Assembly (NCBI RefSeq): GCF_024323335.1
Contig: NC_066582.1
Span: 94,236,944-94,300,943, forward strand
Reading direction: 5' to 3'
DNA from: Lathyrus oleraceus
Taxonomy: Eukaryota > Streptophyta > Magnoliopsida > Fabales > Fabaceae
DNA: 64,000 nucleotides
Positions 22,810 to 34,469 of this stretch are shown piece after piece. A program made the position numbers and the translations under genes. Position 1 is the first letter of the stretch. Each line of letters starts with the position of its first letter. The notes under the pieces are model-generated. The model saw only the letters and a list, made by a program, of their open reading frames with translations. It did no database searches and was not told the DNA's origin.

Positions 22810-24504
22810 TGTAAGAGCAAACTGTCATACAACATACGATCATAGGTTTCGATGATGACAAATTACCACCATGGATGAATCGGCATTGTCGATTCCACCT
22901 CTACAAAACAAATGCAACATATCACCTATCATATCCTTTTCTATGCTCATCTAAACTGTTATATTTCATACAACATATGTGGATAAAATGTGGTCATGAC
23001 AAAATGCATGAAAACCTCAAAAATCTGATTTTTTGCAGATTTGCAGGGTTTGAGTCGACCGCAGGGTCGGCGCATAACATAGTGCATTTCCTCACGGGTC
23101 AGCGCACGAAGGATTGAGTCGACCGCAGGGTCGGCGCATGAACCACGGGTCAGCGCACGCCGACCTATGGTCGACGCATACTGATGTGTTTTTTTCAATT
23201 CCCACTTTGTTTGAAAAGCTGTTAAGTGGGTTGGTTGTTTGTTACTATAAATAGAAGTTTAGTTACTTGTATCTGATAACATTTGACAAAATTGATTCAA
23301 GTGTACAAAGAACAAGAAAAAGTGAAATAAGTGTCCAAGATTCTTCATCTTCATCTTCAACATCTCACAACACATCAATTACACACAACCATTTTTGAAG
23401 TGCTTTGTGATTGGTTAAAGGTGATAACGTTCGAAGCCGAGATTGGGAATCCGGTTCGGGTTGAAGCTTGCGACAGGTTTTTTCTTGAATAAAACCTTTA
23501 GGGTTTTGTCCTCCAAGATTGGTTTGATTTTTGGGGGTTTTTTGGACGATTTCTTCATCAATTTTTCAGCTGAGCGAAGGTGATTGAGAAGAGGAAGTTT
23601 TTATCAAATCTAGTAGCGGATTCAGTGATATTGAAGGGAAGATTTCGGGTTCGATTTGTTGTAGTGGAGATCAGTCGGGCCGAGGGTTTGAAGAACTGAG
23701 AGTTATTCAACAAAGGGGCTGGAATCGGAGGTCTATCAACAACAATCGAAGGCCTTGATTCACCTTGAATCAAGGAACAAGGAGTGGAAGCTACATTCAA
23801 CGTCTTGAGAATTCTGTTGTATACTTGCTTTTCAATCCTTGTATAAACTGTTATACTCAATAGGTGATATCTATTAAAGCAATCTCAATTCTAGTTTTAG
23901 AATTGAGGGCAGACGTACCCTGAAGCGAGGACGACGGGGGAACTGCCTCATCAAATCTTTGTCTTCTCTATTTTTCAGCATATTTGTTTATGGCTTAAAA
24001 ATAAGTGATTTTTGTATAAGCACTTTTTTCAAACCTTGATATTAATTGAGTAAGAAGTTAAAACTTTGTTTTTGAATCCAAAGTACAATAAGATATTGTA
24101 CTAGACAAATTGGAATCACTTACTCAACATAAATATCACTTGGAGTGTTTTTGCACACCAAGTGTTTGAAAATTTGCCTAAACCAAAACTATCTTAGTTG
24201 TGTATCTAGTTTGGGTTGATCTTTGAATCATTGGAACTAGGAATCCTAGCAAGTGAAATAAATCATTGATAGTGTGACTGGTGTAGTGATTCTTATTCTA
24301 CATTATCACTAATCCATAGGCTAGACGCATATCCGGTTTTCCAATAACCGTTCGTTTTAGACTATATTTTCCTCGGCCGCTTCCGCACTTAAAACAAATT
24401 TTCAAAACCAATTTTAATTGGTAGCGCCGACTCAATTTTTAATTGGGATCTATTCAACCCCCCCCCCCCCCCCCTCCCTTCTAGATCCGTGCCATAGTCT
24501 AACA
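22810..24504 (+). repeat. Sirevirus 3' LTR (1,695 bp)
   Basis: It starts TGTAAGAGCAAACTG. It is collinear with the 5' LTR but lacks ~82 bp at 23193 and has an expanded poly-C run (about 24459-24475). It ends TCTAACA before the TSD. Confidence 0.93.
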
Positions 24505-24509
24505 ATATT
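24505..24509 (+). other. Target-site duplication ATATT (right)
   Basis: Matches 13606-13610. It confirms that both LTR ends belong to one insertion event. Confidence 0.9.
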
Positions 24510-26089
24510 TTCATAGCATCTATGGATCATGATAAGTCAATGAAAAATAGTCTCAATAATTTCTTGTTTGTTTTGAGATTATTTGAGATTTTAATTCATA
24601 TTATGCTATTTTTGGTTGTTTTAAATTGATTTTAATTGCTTCCTGGCTTTAAAAATTTGTGAGAAAATTAGTCAAAGTTTGTTTGACTATGTTGAACCTA
24701 TGAAAATTTAATTGGACTTATTTCAAGTTGTTTCGAATTAAATTTGAGGTTCAACTTTATTTGTGTGTTTTTTATTTGTATTTTCTTTTAATTCAAAAAT
24801 TACCAAAAAAATATTATTGATTTCTTGACTTGTTATATTCATTCCTCTTCTGTTTGATGTTGATCAAGGTTGAATTGACTCAACTTTGATCAAATTCATT
24901 GGATCTTGTGGTTTGAGAATCCTTAAGGATCATCACCTAGAGAGATGAATGAATTTGATCAAGGATGAGTTATCCCTTGATCAATTGGGATTGGTTGTTG
25001 TCTTCTTACCCCCCTCCCTTTCATCTTCATCCTTTTATTTCCCTCAATGGCCAATGAGTTAAAGTCTTGAGGTTGGTCTTGACAAATAGAAGTTTAATCT
25101 TCTTTGATCCAAACCAAACTCAACTTGATCCATGATCAAGTGAGTTATTTTGTGTCAAAGATAGGTTACTTCTTGGTCAAGAAAATAACCAAAAGTTAAT
25201 ACAAGGCCCTTCCCCTCTTGTTTGGCATGACAAGTTTATGGAGCTTGGCTTACTAGTCATGACCTCTAACTTGTGTTCTTTGCCTATATTCTTATTGACC
25301 GGCCTCAGATAGGTGTGGCTACTATATTAGTCCACTTAGGATTGCTTAACATAGCGCTACATTGTCTTATGACAAGCCAACATAACTCTACTAACTACTA
25401 AGTTTAATTTGAGCTTTTAAATTCTTGTCATTTACTTTTAATGTCATTTTTTTCTTGCTCATTATTCATCTTGATTTTCATTTTTGCTCACTTGAGCATA
25501 TATTTTATGTTTAAGTCATTTTTATTTTGCTCATTTGAGTCCATTATTATATATAAATATATTGCTATTTTGTGTTGTCTTGTGTTTTTTTTGATGTGAA
25601 CCAAAATACAAAAGAAGAAAGGACTTAGAATTAGGATTCACCCATGCTTAAAGAAGTTCAAGAGCAACTAGGCCTCATGCCTTTAGAATGCAAAATGTAT
25701 TGAAGAGCAACTAGGCCTCATGCCTTTAGAATGCTAAAATTCAAAGTTGACCTCAAAGGACTTCTCCTCAAACTTATTCTTTGTCCATTCCCTTTATTAT
25801 GTTGTGAGCTTTTTTAATGTGTGCTTTTGTGTGATAGGAATCTCATCTTAAGATTGTGAAAAGAGGACCATTGCCATGAGTAGCCAAGTTAAGAGCCAAG
25901 CCAAATGGAGATCCTAGGAGTTTGAATTCAAATTATTGATTGCTTTCTTTGTGTGCTAAATCCAAAGGAAATGAGCATCTTGAGTGATCTCTATGACTCC
26001 AAGAAAAGGAACTCCAAGGGTTATCTCTCCCCTCTTATCTTTGTATGCTTTAGGAATAGCCCTTCTCTCCTCTCCCCCCTCTAACCAAG

Positions 26090-27646
26090 ACAAAAATCAT
26101 TTTTAAAACTTTGACTTTATTTCAAATTAGAAACCTAGGCCTTAGGCCTTTGACTTTTCAAAACTATTTTCATAAATACTCATTGTAAATAAACTTTAAT
26201 CCAACTTTGACCTTATTTTGTAAATAAATTCAACTTGTAGATATAACCCATTTCAAGTTGTTTTGTGGTTCCAATGGCCACTTGTTAAACTCTTTTCAAA
26301 AACATTATTCATAGGTTTGAGTTACCATAGTGGTTGATGTAAATCTCACCTCATCCTTAGTGTTGGATTATAAGCCTTCCATGCTTATTATAGGGTTAAC
26401 CCCTCACTAGCATGTTGAAGCCTTCCTCACATGGTGGATTGTTGGTTTAGGTTGAGTTTTCTCCCTTTGATAACAAAATACCTTAAGGTTTTTGATTAAA
26501 ATCAATTCACCAATCTTTGAAATTTTTACCATGAACTACGAGGTTTTGATCCTCCTTTGTGATGGTACGTAGGCAATGGGTTCATCCATTCAAACAACAA
26601 AATTTGTAAATATAATCTATTCTCTTCTCATCCCTCCAATCTTTTGCACAAATCTTTTCACAAATACCAACCTACAACACATATTTGCAAAAAGGGCTCC
26701 CTTAGAGTACTAAGGATGCTTTGGGTGCGTAAAACCTTCCCATTTCATAACCAACCCCCTTACCTAGATCTCTGACATTTTTATTAGTTTTTTATTTGAA
26801 AAACTTTTTACTTGGCTTTTGTTCGCTTTTTTAGTCTTTCCTTTGGATAAATAAAAGTGCGGGGGAGACTCGAATTGTATGTTGACTTTTGGTTTAGTCA
26901 ATAAACCTAAAGGTAACGAAAACCCCGCTACACAGCCCATTGGTCAGATCTTTTCAACTCTTAACTTTTAATTTTTGCTTAGGATTAGTCTCTTCATCTC
27001 TTCCCCACTTCTTTAATTTCAAATCTCTCCCTCCTTTTAAAATCTTCTTTGCTTGTGATTTTTAACTTAGACCATATTGTAAATTAGAAACTTTGGCCTT
27101 ATGCCATTGCATTTTTAAACCCTTTTCTTAATCAAACTTGTAAATGAACTTAACTATACTTGACTTAAAATTTCAAAAGACAAAAAGAACTAACACTCAT
27201 TCAAATATTTTTAGGCCTTTTGTGCCTTTGTTAAACTTAATTTTTTATTAAAAGCAATACACCCATTTAGAAATTGTTACCACGAACTACGAGGTTTTGA
27301 TCCCTCATTTTTATGTTGGTACGTAGGCACAAGCCCTAAGGTCTTGTCAAACACAAAAATATAACTAATGAATTCTTTTCTCATCCATCCATTCCATTTA
27401 TTGCAAATATCATTTTTACAAAAATACACATGCACACAAAAAAGGGCTCCCTAGGAGTACCTAGGACACTTTGGGTGCTAACACCTTCCCTCTGTGTAAC
27501 CAACCCCCTTACCTGTAATCTCTGGCATTTTATTAGTTTTGATTTGAAAACTTCTTATCTTTTTGGTTTTGTTCGTACTTTTTCCTTTCCCTTGGAAACA
27601 ATAAAAGTGCGGTGGCAACTCTGGTTTTATTGACGTCTAGCTTATC
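26090..27646 (+). repeat. Tandem duplication of the LTR 3' end region in copy A
   Basis: Two diverged direct copies (~26090-26940 and ~26941-27646) share the same order of blocks: 'aattagaaacc...ggcctt', 'gaactacgaggttttgat...ggtacgtaggca', 'aaagggctccct...ggtgc...aaccttcc' and 'ataaaagtgcgg'. Divergence is visible throughout, so the duplication is old relative to the Sirevirus insertion. Confidence 0.7.
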
Positions 27647-27653
27647 CATAGCT

Positions 27654-27870
27654 TGATGGTCATGAATTTACCACTACAATATCCATTTGGCACCTTATCC
27701 TTTTTGCCTCCTTTTGTGAGTTTAATGTTTTTGTCTTTATAAATATTTTTAAAGTTAGCTCCACTTTCTATGTGGGACTATTTGTAATGCATTTATTATC
27801 ATTAACCCAATTGTCCATTTTTGTCATATTGGAACATACCCATGACAATTATTGTTCATAATTTCCAACA
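27654..27870 (-). repeat. 3' LTR of the minus-strand copia element
   Basis: Aligned with 32822-33051 by eye. The left boundary is approximate and the right boundary is firm because the polypurine tract follows at 27871-27880. Confidence 0.72.
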
Positions 27871-28039
27871 ACCCCCCACTTGTTCTAATAATGACAAAAC
27901 TAATTCCAGAAAATGAGATATAAAAAGTGTTAATACATTTAGGTATCTTTCGATTTAAAACTTAATCTTAGTAAGGATAACACAAAGTTTAATCTTAGGT
28001 ATCCATGCTTTTAAACCATTAATCCATATGATTAGACCG

Positions 28040-28285
28040 TCGTTACCTTACACACACTCTTTAAAGGTTCTTCCTCTACATACCTCGCTTAGCACTTATT
28101 TATGCCCATATGATATCTGTTTCATGAATTTTTCATGAGAGAAACTCTAACTCTCACTTTGAGACGACACCATCTCGAAATTCACATAGGTGAAGTTCAT
28201 GTTGTATCCTTTTCCATGAGAAACTCTAACTCTCACTTTGAGACGACAACATTATTACCCAATGCCTAACATTCATCTAAATCAA
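28040..28285 (-). other. 3' UTR of the minus-strand copia with a duplicated block
   Basis: The phrase GAAACTCTAACTCTCACTTTG plus 'agacgac' appears twice, at ~28140-28175 and ~28219-28250. The rest is non-coding and leads to the polypurine tract. Confidence 0.45.
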
Positions 28286-28289
28286 CGAC

Positions 28290-29940
28290 TTGTTGTTACC
28301 TATTGAATCTTGAAGTTAATGTTATGTTAACATAAGATTGGGTTTCCTCTGCTGTTGGAACTCTTATTCAAGGAGTTTCAACCCCATGCTTCTCGAGGTT
28401 GTTTTTACTAAGTCTCTGGCCAGTGGCTTAGTAAATAGATCAGCCAAATTATAGTTTGTTCGTATATAGGTGAGTGAAATGATTCCATCCTTAATCAATT
28501 TTCTCACGAACGAATGTCCAGTCCTATATGCCTAGACTTTCCATTATACACTTCACTGAATGCTCTTGTTAAAGTGGCTTGGCTATCACAATGTATCATT
28601 ACCTTTGAAACATTGTCTTTAGCCAATGGAACTTCCAACAGAAGATCCCTTATCCATTATTCTTCTTGACCAGCGGAAGCGAGAGCCACGAACTCTGATT
28701 TCATGGTCGAAAGAGTAATGCATGTTTGTTTCTTGATCTTCCAAGAAATGTTTCCTCCAGCTAGTGTAGATATCCACCAAGTTGTATATTTATGATCTCC
28801 AACATTAGATATCCAACTCTCATCGGTATATCCTTCTAGTATGGCAGGGAACCTACCATAATGAAGTTCAATGTCTTTGGTTTTCAGTAGATAGCCAAAG
28901 ATCCTCGTGATTGCCTTCCAATGTTCTTTACTTGGATTACTAGTAAATCTACTCACTTTACTAACTACAAATGATCTATCGGGTCTACTACATTGCATTA
29001 AGTACATAAGACACCCTATTGCACTTGCATATTCCAATTGAGCCACTGCTCTTCCATTGTTCTTTTGAAGTTTGACGACATGGTCAAATGGAGTGGTTAC
29101 TTCCTTAAATTTTAGGTGTTTGAACTTATTAAGAATTTTCTCAATATAGTGTGTTTGACTAAGTTCATAACTCGCACTATTTCGCTTAACGTTGATCCCT
29201 AGAATTGTGTCAACAAGCCCAAGATCTTTCATCTTAAAATTGGAAGTTAGAAATGTCTCTAAAATTCCATTTAAATCATTGCTAATTATTAGAATGTCAT
29301 CAACATAGAGACAAAGAAATATTACAGTGGTTTTGCACACCTTTGTGTATAAACACATGTCACAAGAATTAGGAATAAATCCATTTGAGAGTATCACAAA
29401 ATAAAATTTTTGATGTCATTATTTTGGTGCTTGTTTTAAGCCATATAAGGATTTGAAAAACTTACACACCTTTAGTTCATTTCCAGGAAGCGTGTAGCCT
29501 TCTGGTTGTTCCATGTAGATTTCCTCATCAAGATCTCTATTTAAGAATGATGTTTTAACATCCATTTGATGAACTATAAGGTCATTTAAAGAGGTTGGGT
29601 TGGGGCAAACAACAATCTAATTATGGTTGTCCTTGCTACTGGTGCATATGTGTCAAAGTAATCTATACCTTCCTTTTATCTAAATCCTTTTGCCACTAAT
29701 ATGACCTTATAAGTGTTTAAGGTATCATCACTATGATATTTCCTTTTAAACACCCACTTGCATCCAATGGACCTTGATCCCTTTGGTAAGTCAACAAGTT
29801 CCCAAGTGTGGTTTGACACAATAGAATCTATTTCATCTTGGATAACATCCTTCCAAAAAGAGGAGTCCCTTGAAGTTATTGCTTCCTTGTAAGTTTTAGG
29901 ATCATCCTCTAATTGAAGAATGACCGAAATAATTTGCACG
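28290..29940 (-). pseudogene. RT-RH: Copia RT-RNase H (minus strand, broken)
   Basis: On the minus strand, 29939-29676 gives the RT start (D-L-P-K-G-S-R-S-I-G-C-K-W-V-F) and 29397-28657 gives the palm with L-Y-V-D-D-I-L. RNase H begins in the same frame (G-Y-T-D-E-S-W ... T-L-S-T-M-K-S-E-F) and runs on in altered frames to ~28290. Stops and shifts occur at ~29400-29670 and ~28655. The A-D-I/L-F-T-K end motif region is only partly readable. Confidence 0.8.
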
Positions 29941-30329
29941 AAATTCGTACAATTTCCTTCAACTAGATAAAAGGAAATAAATTGAGGATCAATTTCGTAT
30001 GGTCCTAGATTCTTTGTTTTTTGGACTCTCTTGCTTATCCTAGGCTCGGGTTGTGATTCAATGATTCAAGAAGTGCCTCCAGGTTGTATTTCTATAACCC
30101 GAGAGGAATCTTTTTCACAAGATTCTTTATCTGCGGCCGACTATGATTCTTTATCCTTGGTGATAAGATTTTCAAAGAATTCTATATCCCGGGATTCTAT
30201 AATTACATTAGTCTCTAAATTTAAGAGTCTATATGCTTTACTATTTTGTGTATATCCTACAAAGGCACATCTTATCCCTCGAGGACCAACTTCGTTCTTT
30301 TAGGATCCATGTTTTTATAGTAAGCCACA

Positions 30330-31125
30330 CACCCTTATACTTTAAAGTAACCGATATTTGGTGCTCTGCCTTTCCATGCCTCATATGGAGAAATATTAAT
30401 TTTCTTTAAAGGAATTCTATTAATTATATGGCAAGCGGATAGTAAGGCCTCACCCCATAAATTGAGGGGTAATTCAGAATGCATCAACATGACATTCATC
30501 ATCTCTTGATATGTTCGATTCTTTCTTTCGGTCATGCCATTTTGTTGTGGTGTGCGAGGTGTCGAACATTCATGTATTATGTTGTGTTCTTCATAAAATG
30601 CATCAAACTTAGTAGAAAAGTATTCACCGTCCCTATCATTCCTAAGGACTTTGATACTTCTACTTAATTGATTTCCACTTCTGCTTTATAAATCTTAAAG
30701 GCATTAAAAGTATAATTTTTATGCTTTAAGAGATATACATGTGTGTATCTAGAAGAATCTTCGATGAACGTAATAAAATATCTATTTTCCCCACGGGTTA
30801 ACATGCCATTAAATTCATACAAATTTGAATGTACAAGATCAAGTAGATTTGTATTTCTTTCAACACTTTTGAAATATTTCTTAATCATCTTTGATTTAAC
30901 ACATAATTCACATTTTTTAAATCATTTATATTACATGATATCAATCCAGGTTTAATTAGTCTCTTTATAGAACTAATACCTGAATATGCTAATCTATTGT
31001 GCCATAAAGAAACAGATTCAAGAATGTAAGCGAAATTAGAAATTTCATTAATAACAGTAGTAAATAGTTTGATCACTTCCTCAATGAAATATCCTTTTCC
31101 AACAAATACACTATTATGGGTCAAT
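30330..31125 (-). pseudogene. IN: Copia integrase (minus strand, broken)
   Basis: The fragments cover the zinc-domain region (H-N-R-L-A-Y near 31000), the first part of the core (V-H-S-N-L-Y-E ... F-I-T-F-I-E-D-S-S-R-Y) at 30888-30664, and the distal core (T-E-R-K-N-R-T-Y-Q-E-M ... L-P-L-N-L-W-G-E-A) at 30535-30335. Several conserved catalytic positions are altered or fall in gaps between frames. Confidence 0.75.
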
Positions 31126-31130
31126 ATAAG

Positions 31131-32320
31131 TTAGCCCGATTCATAAACAGATTTAATACCCGGTTTTTCCAATAAATCCCCACTAACAAGATTCATATTC
31201 ATGTCAGGGACATGAAGCATATTGACAAGAGTGACTTTCTTCTTGGAAGTGAAGTTGAGTTCGATCGATCCGGTTCCAAAAACTTCAGATCGTACTTCAT
31301 TTCCCATCTGTATTTTGTGTCCATCATTTGTCTCAGAATATGTTTTGAAAGTACCCTTGTCATAAGAGACATGAATCGTAGCACATGTATCATACCATAA
31401 ACCTTGAACTTTGCCTTTGATTTCCATAATTTTGTTCACTATAGATATTATGTCATCATTTGTATGAACTACATTGATCTCCTTTTTTGACTTGTTATGC
31501 CTGTAATCTCTAGCACAGTATCCAAGTTTTCCACAGACAAAACATCCGTTTTTCGGACCCTTATGACCGCCAGAATTCTTGAACTTGTTATGTTCCTTTT
31601 TTTGTCCAATATGAATCTTTATGCCATCATGTTTCTTCTTTTCTTTGTTGGTCACAACATTGGCTTTAGAAAGACCCACAAATTCTGATTTCTCCCTCTC
31701 CTTCGATTCCTCCTCGATTCGAAGATGTTTATGTATTTTCTCCAAAGAGAAGTCCTCAAAACTGTGCAACAATTTCTTTATGTAGCCTTTCCAAGAAGGT
31801 GGCAATTTTGAAATGATTGGACCGAATTGAAAAGTCTCAGGAATGTATATTTTCACCGCTTTTATTTTATTCACGAGGACTTTCAACTCATGCACTTGGG
31901 GAAGAATGAGCTTGCAGTCTATAAATTTAAAATCAAAATATTTAGAAATTAAAAAATTCTTCGTACCTTCCTCTCTGCCCTTGAATTTGAATCGAGTGCT
32001 TTCCAGATTTCTGTTGCAGACTGATTATCCGTATAGAGGTCGTAGAGACGATCAGACATCGTATTCAGAATATGTCCACAACATAGTAGTTCGTCCTCCT
32101 TACGTTTCTTGCGCTCCTCATTTACTTCTTCATAGTCATTTTCTGTTGGTTCAGAAATGGGTGTTAAGTCAGGATCTAAGAAATAGTGAACCTTTAGAGC
32201 AGTCAGTAGGAATGTCATCTTATCTTGTCATCTAGTGTAATTGGTTCCATCAAAGCGATCCAACTTGATAAGATCCCGATTCATAACTTTGATGCTTGAA
32301 ACTGCAGCGTCGGAAGCCAT
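31131..32320 (-). pseudogene. gag-PR: Copia gag and protease (minus strand, broken)
   Basis: The minus-strand ATG at 32320 opens a typical gag start, interrupted by a TGA after ~30 codons (in the N-Y-T-R block). It resumes at 32218-31949 and again at 31895-31131. The zinc knuckle near 31530 has Tyr in place of the conserved His. The protease motif near 31390 reads D-T-C rather than D-S/T-G. Both changes argue for decay. Confidence 0.78.
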
Positions 32321-32821
32321 TGTGTAAATACTTTTAAGAATGTTAGATATTTCAGAACGATTGAATGGATTCATGTATGAATCGTGAATGAAGTCACTTT
32401 CTTTAAAAGTATTTCAAGTACTTTCTTTGTTGTCTTAGAGTTAGAAAGCAAGAATGCATAGGATAATTCAACCTCTTAATCGAGTCTGCACAAGATTGGT
32501 GAAGAACTCGTATGTCTGGAAGATTGAAGAGGATGTACAATTTTGAGTGAGTGATTTTTGAATTCAGAATCATGTATTTATAGGCCATGCATATGTTGTT
32601 TCACAAGTTTGAAACTCTTGATGAAACAACACATTTTCAACATATGTTGCAATGATTCACCTATAATAATACAATGCACCACTTCATGAAGTGTTGTATA
32701 TTTTAAATTTGACCTAAGTGCTCAAATTCCGCCACTAGCGCCTCTACGCCCACTCCCTCAGACCCGGTCCCGGAGCCGAAGCTGGTGTCGTCGGTGGCTA
32801 CATCGGCGTGGGGTTGTTTGG
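32321..32821 (-). other. 5' leader of the minus-strand copia element
   Basis: About 500 bp between LTR and gag. It is AT-rich up to ~32720, then carries a ~95-bp GC-rich block (32725-32820) unlike anything nearby. No gene is recognised. Confidence 0.5.
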
Positions 32822-33051
32822 ATGTGATATGTGGCATAATACTTAGGACCACCACATATGTCCATGTGGCACCTTATCCTCTTTGACTCCTTTGATGAGT
32901 TTAATATTTCAAGGTCTTTATAAATACTTTTAAAGTTAGCTCTACTTTATATGTGAGACTATTTGCAATGCATTTATTGTCATTAACTCAATTGTCCAGT
33001 TTTGTCATATAGGAACATACCCATGCCAATTATTGTTCATAATTTCCAACA
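32822..33051 (-). repeat. 5' LTR of the minus-strand copia element
   Basis: Second copy of the short LTR, with roughly 10-15% differences from the first by eye. A canonical PBS is not recognisable next to it; instead there is an unusual GC-rich block (32725-32820). Confidence 0.68.
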
Positions 33052-33299
33052 ACTATGACTAATTGTGATAAAATCGAATATTTCAATCATATAAGCAGGT
33101 CTTCATAACAAAGTTGTATAACTATTAAATCATTGACTTATATGATCTTTAAAAAAAATTCTAAAAATAACATGACACCTACAGGATTTCAAAAATACTG
33201 TAGACTAAATAGTTTTTTATATCTATTAAATGTTTTCCTTTTTCCATTTTCTTTTGTGAACAAAATATGATTAAAAATATTTCTATTTTATACTACTTT

Positions 33300-33660
33300 T
33301 AAATCGACTTATTAATGGTGAATGACCCGATAACAGAAACTTGATAGTCATTGACCCAATTGATCTTGAACCTGACTTTGATATCATCTTAGAATTATGA
33401 AAGCATAACTAAACTTTACAAAATTGACTTGTAATATGATGATTAATCGATGTAAGACTCTTTAACACACTTTATCATATCAAAGACTATACAATCTGGA
33501 GTCTGAATATAAATGATGGGTGACTTGATAACGGAAACCTAATAGTTGATGGTCTAATGGATCTTAAACATGATTTTGATACCATATTATAATTCTTAAT
33601 AAATTTTTTAATGAAAGAAAAATGTCATGGACTAGCCAATGACCTATTACAATAGACCAA
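33300..33660 (-). mobile_element. TRIM-like element with tandem units (tentative)
   Basis: Read on the minus strand, two PBS-like sequences (TGGTATCA-type near 33590 and the diverged TGATATCA near 33385) are each followed by a similar ~70-bp 'internal' segment. Between them is a ~80-bp segment beginning TGTTAAAGAGTCTTACATCG and ending AATTCTAA, as TRIM LTRs do. The layout reads PBS-internal-LTR-PBS-internal. TRIMs are short non-coding LTR elements often found as tandem arrays. Confidence 0.42.
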
Positions 33661-33866
33661 ATTTATAGGCCCAATTTAATAAAGGGAGTTTCAATCACTA
33701 ACGTAGAAGTTAACCTTCATTTTAAACACTGCACAAGAGCACGACATCTTTAATCTTTTGTCTATTTCTAAGTCTAGTACGAAATACAAAATAATAAAAT
33801 GTATATTGAATAATGATAAAGTTGTGTTCTTGTTAGATGTATGAGGACAAAAGTTATATATCTAAT

Positions 33867-33893
33867 AATAATAATAATAATAATAATAACTAG
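33867..33893 (+). repeat. (AAT)n microsatellite
   Basis: Nine or so ATA/AAT triplets in a row. Confidence 0.85.
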
Positions 33894-34224
33894 TTAAGCT
33901 AACTAACTCATTAACAAACTAATTAAATATTAGATTAATAACAACCCTCTAATCTTAAATCTTTTGCAGTCCAACCATCTATTTGAGTCGGTTTTTCAAA
34001 TATTAGTTTGAAGAATTAACCCTTACTTTAAAAATGACATTTATTTTTTTTACTCAAGAAATATTATTTTTAGTAATTATTTCAAATTTATGTAATGAAT
34101 TCGATTTCTTTCTTTTAAACTAAAACGCTTGGTATTTGAAAAAGTTTTCTATTTAATATGATTTCATTGTATTGTAATTAGGATGTTTAACTTAACCCTT
34201 AAAAATTGGCACGATGATAAATAT

Positions 34225-34460
34225 TTGAGTATTGAGAGTTGCGATTTTGTTGGAGTTGGCGCACCCCCTAAAAAATAAGACGAGGCGCCAAGGGCAATTG
34301 GCGCCTACGTGGCATGTGTGTTTCTTGGGCAATTGGCGCCTATATGGCATGTGTGTTTCTTTTGAAAATAAAATTTATTTTTGCAGCCAACAAAATCAAA
34401 CACACAACCTTTGGATCAATAGTGAAAGATGTTACCATTGCACCACAGACCCTTCATGTT
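34225..34460 (-). mobile_element. Possible tRNA-derived SINE
   Basis: On the minus strand, from ~34455 down, a tRNA-like head has an A-box-like TGGTGCAATGGTA and, ~30 bp further on, a B-box-like GGTTGTGTGTTTGATTT. A non-tRNA body follows. The body holds a ~36-bp tandem duplication built on GGCAATTGGCGCC and a repeated ATGTGTGTTTCTT phrase (34292-34362 on the plus strand). No tail or TSD was confirmed. It may instead be a tRNA-like fragment within an unknown repeat. Confidence 0.4.
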
Positions 34461-34469
34461 AATTTTTTT

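Larger units (their letters stand above)
13611..24504 (+). mobile_element. Sirevirus (Ty1/copia, Maximus/SIRE lineage), full length but decayed
   Basis: It is bounded by LTRs starting TGTAAG and ending CTAA(C/G)A, with a 5-bp TSD ATATT at 13606-13610 and 24505-24509. Internal order is PBS (tRNA-iMet type), gag, protease-integrase-RT-RNase H, an envelope-position ORF, several polypurine tracts and the 3' LTR. Multiple PPTs, repeated palindromes in the LTR and an extra 3' ORF are Sirevirus hallmarks. Coding damage includes a frameshift at the end of gag, a nonsense codon and a frameshift at the integrase end, and a frameshift plus stops in the last ORF. The LTRs still look ~98% alike by eye apart from indels. 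Confidence 0.93.
11082..27650 (+). mobile_element. Long Tat-like LTR, copy A (host of a Sirevirus)
   Basis: It begins TGTAAGACCCTAATTTTGAC and runs to 13605, is interrupted by the Sirevirus, and resumes at 24505 to about 27650. Without the insert it is ~5.7 kb of non-coding DNA. It matches copy B (44380 onward) in its start, in several internal blocks (the 'cattataggtcattttg' phrases, the region before 13380 versus that before 63240) and in orientation. The end region (27430-27640) has the Tat-type 'ggtgctaacaccttccct...aaagtgcggtggcaactc' signature. A very long LTR is typical of pea-type Ogre relatives. No TSD was found, and the right end is overrun by a minus-strand copia element at 27654. 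Confidence 0.65.
27654..33051 (-). mobile_element. Decayed minus-strand Ty1/copia element
   Basis: Short (~220-bp) direct repeats at 27654-27870 and ~32822-33051 share 'ggcaccttatcct', 'tctttataaata', 'gtcattaac' and end in tttccaaca. Read on the minus strand they start TGTTGGAAA. A purine tract abuts the 27870 end (AGTGGGGGGT on the minus strand), making that the 3' LTR. Internal order on the minus strand is gag (32320 to ~31450), protease, integrase, RT and RNase H (to ~28290). All domains are present but are broken by many stops and frameshifts. No matching TSD was found. Confidence 0.82.

Noticed and set aside
27649..33056. TSD for the minus-strand copia element
   Set aside because: TAGCT on the left and ACTAT on the right do not match, so no TSD is claimed.
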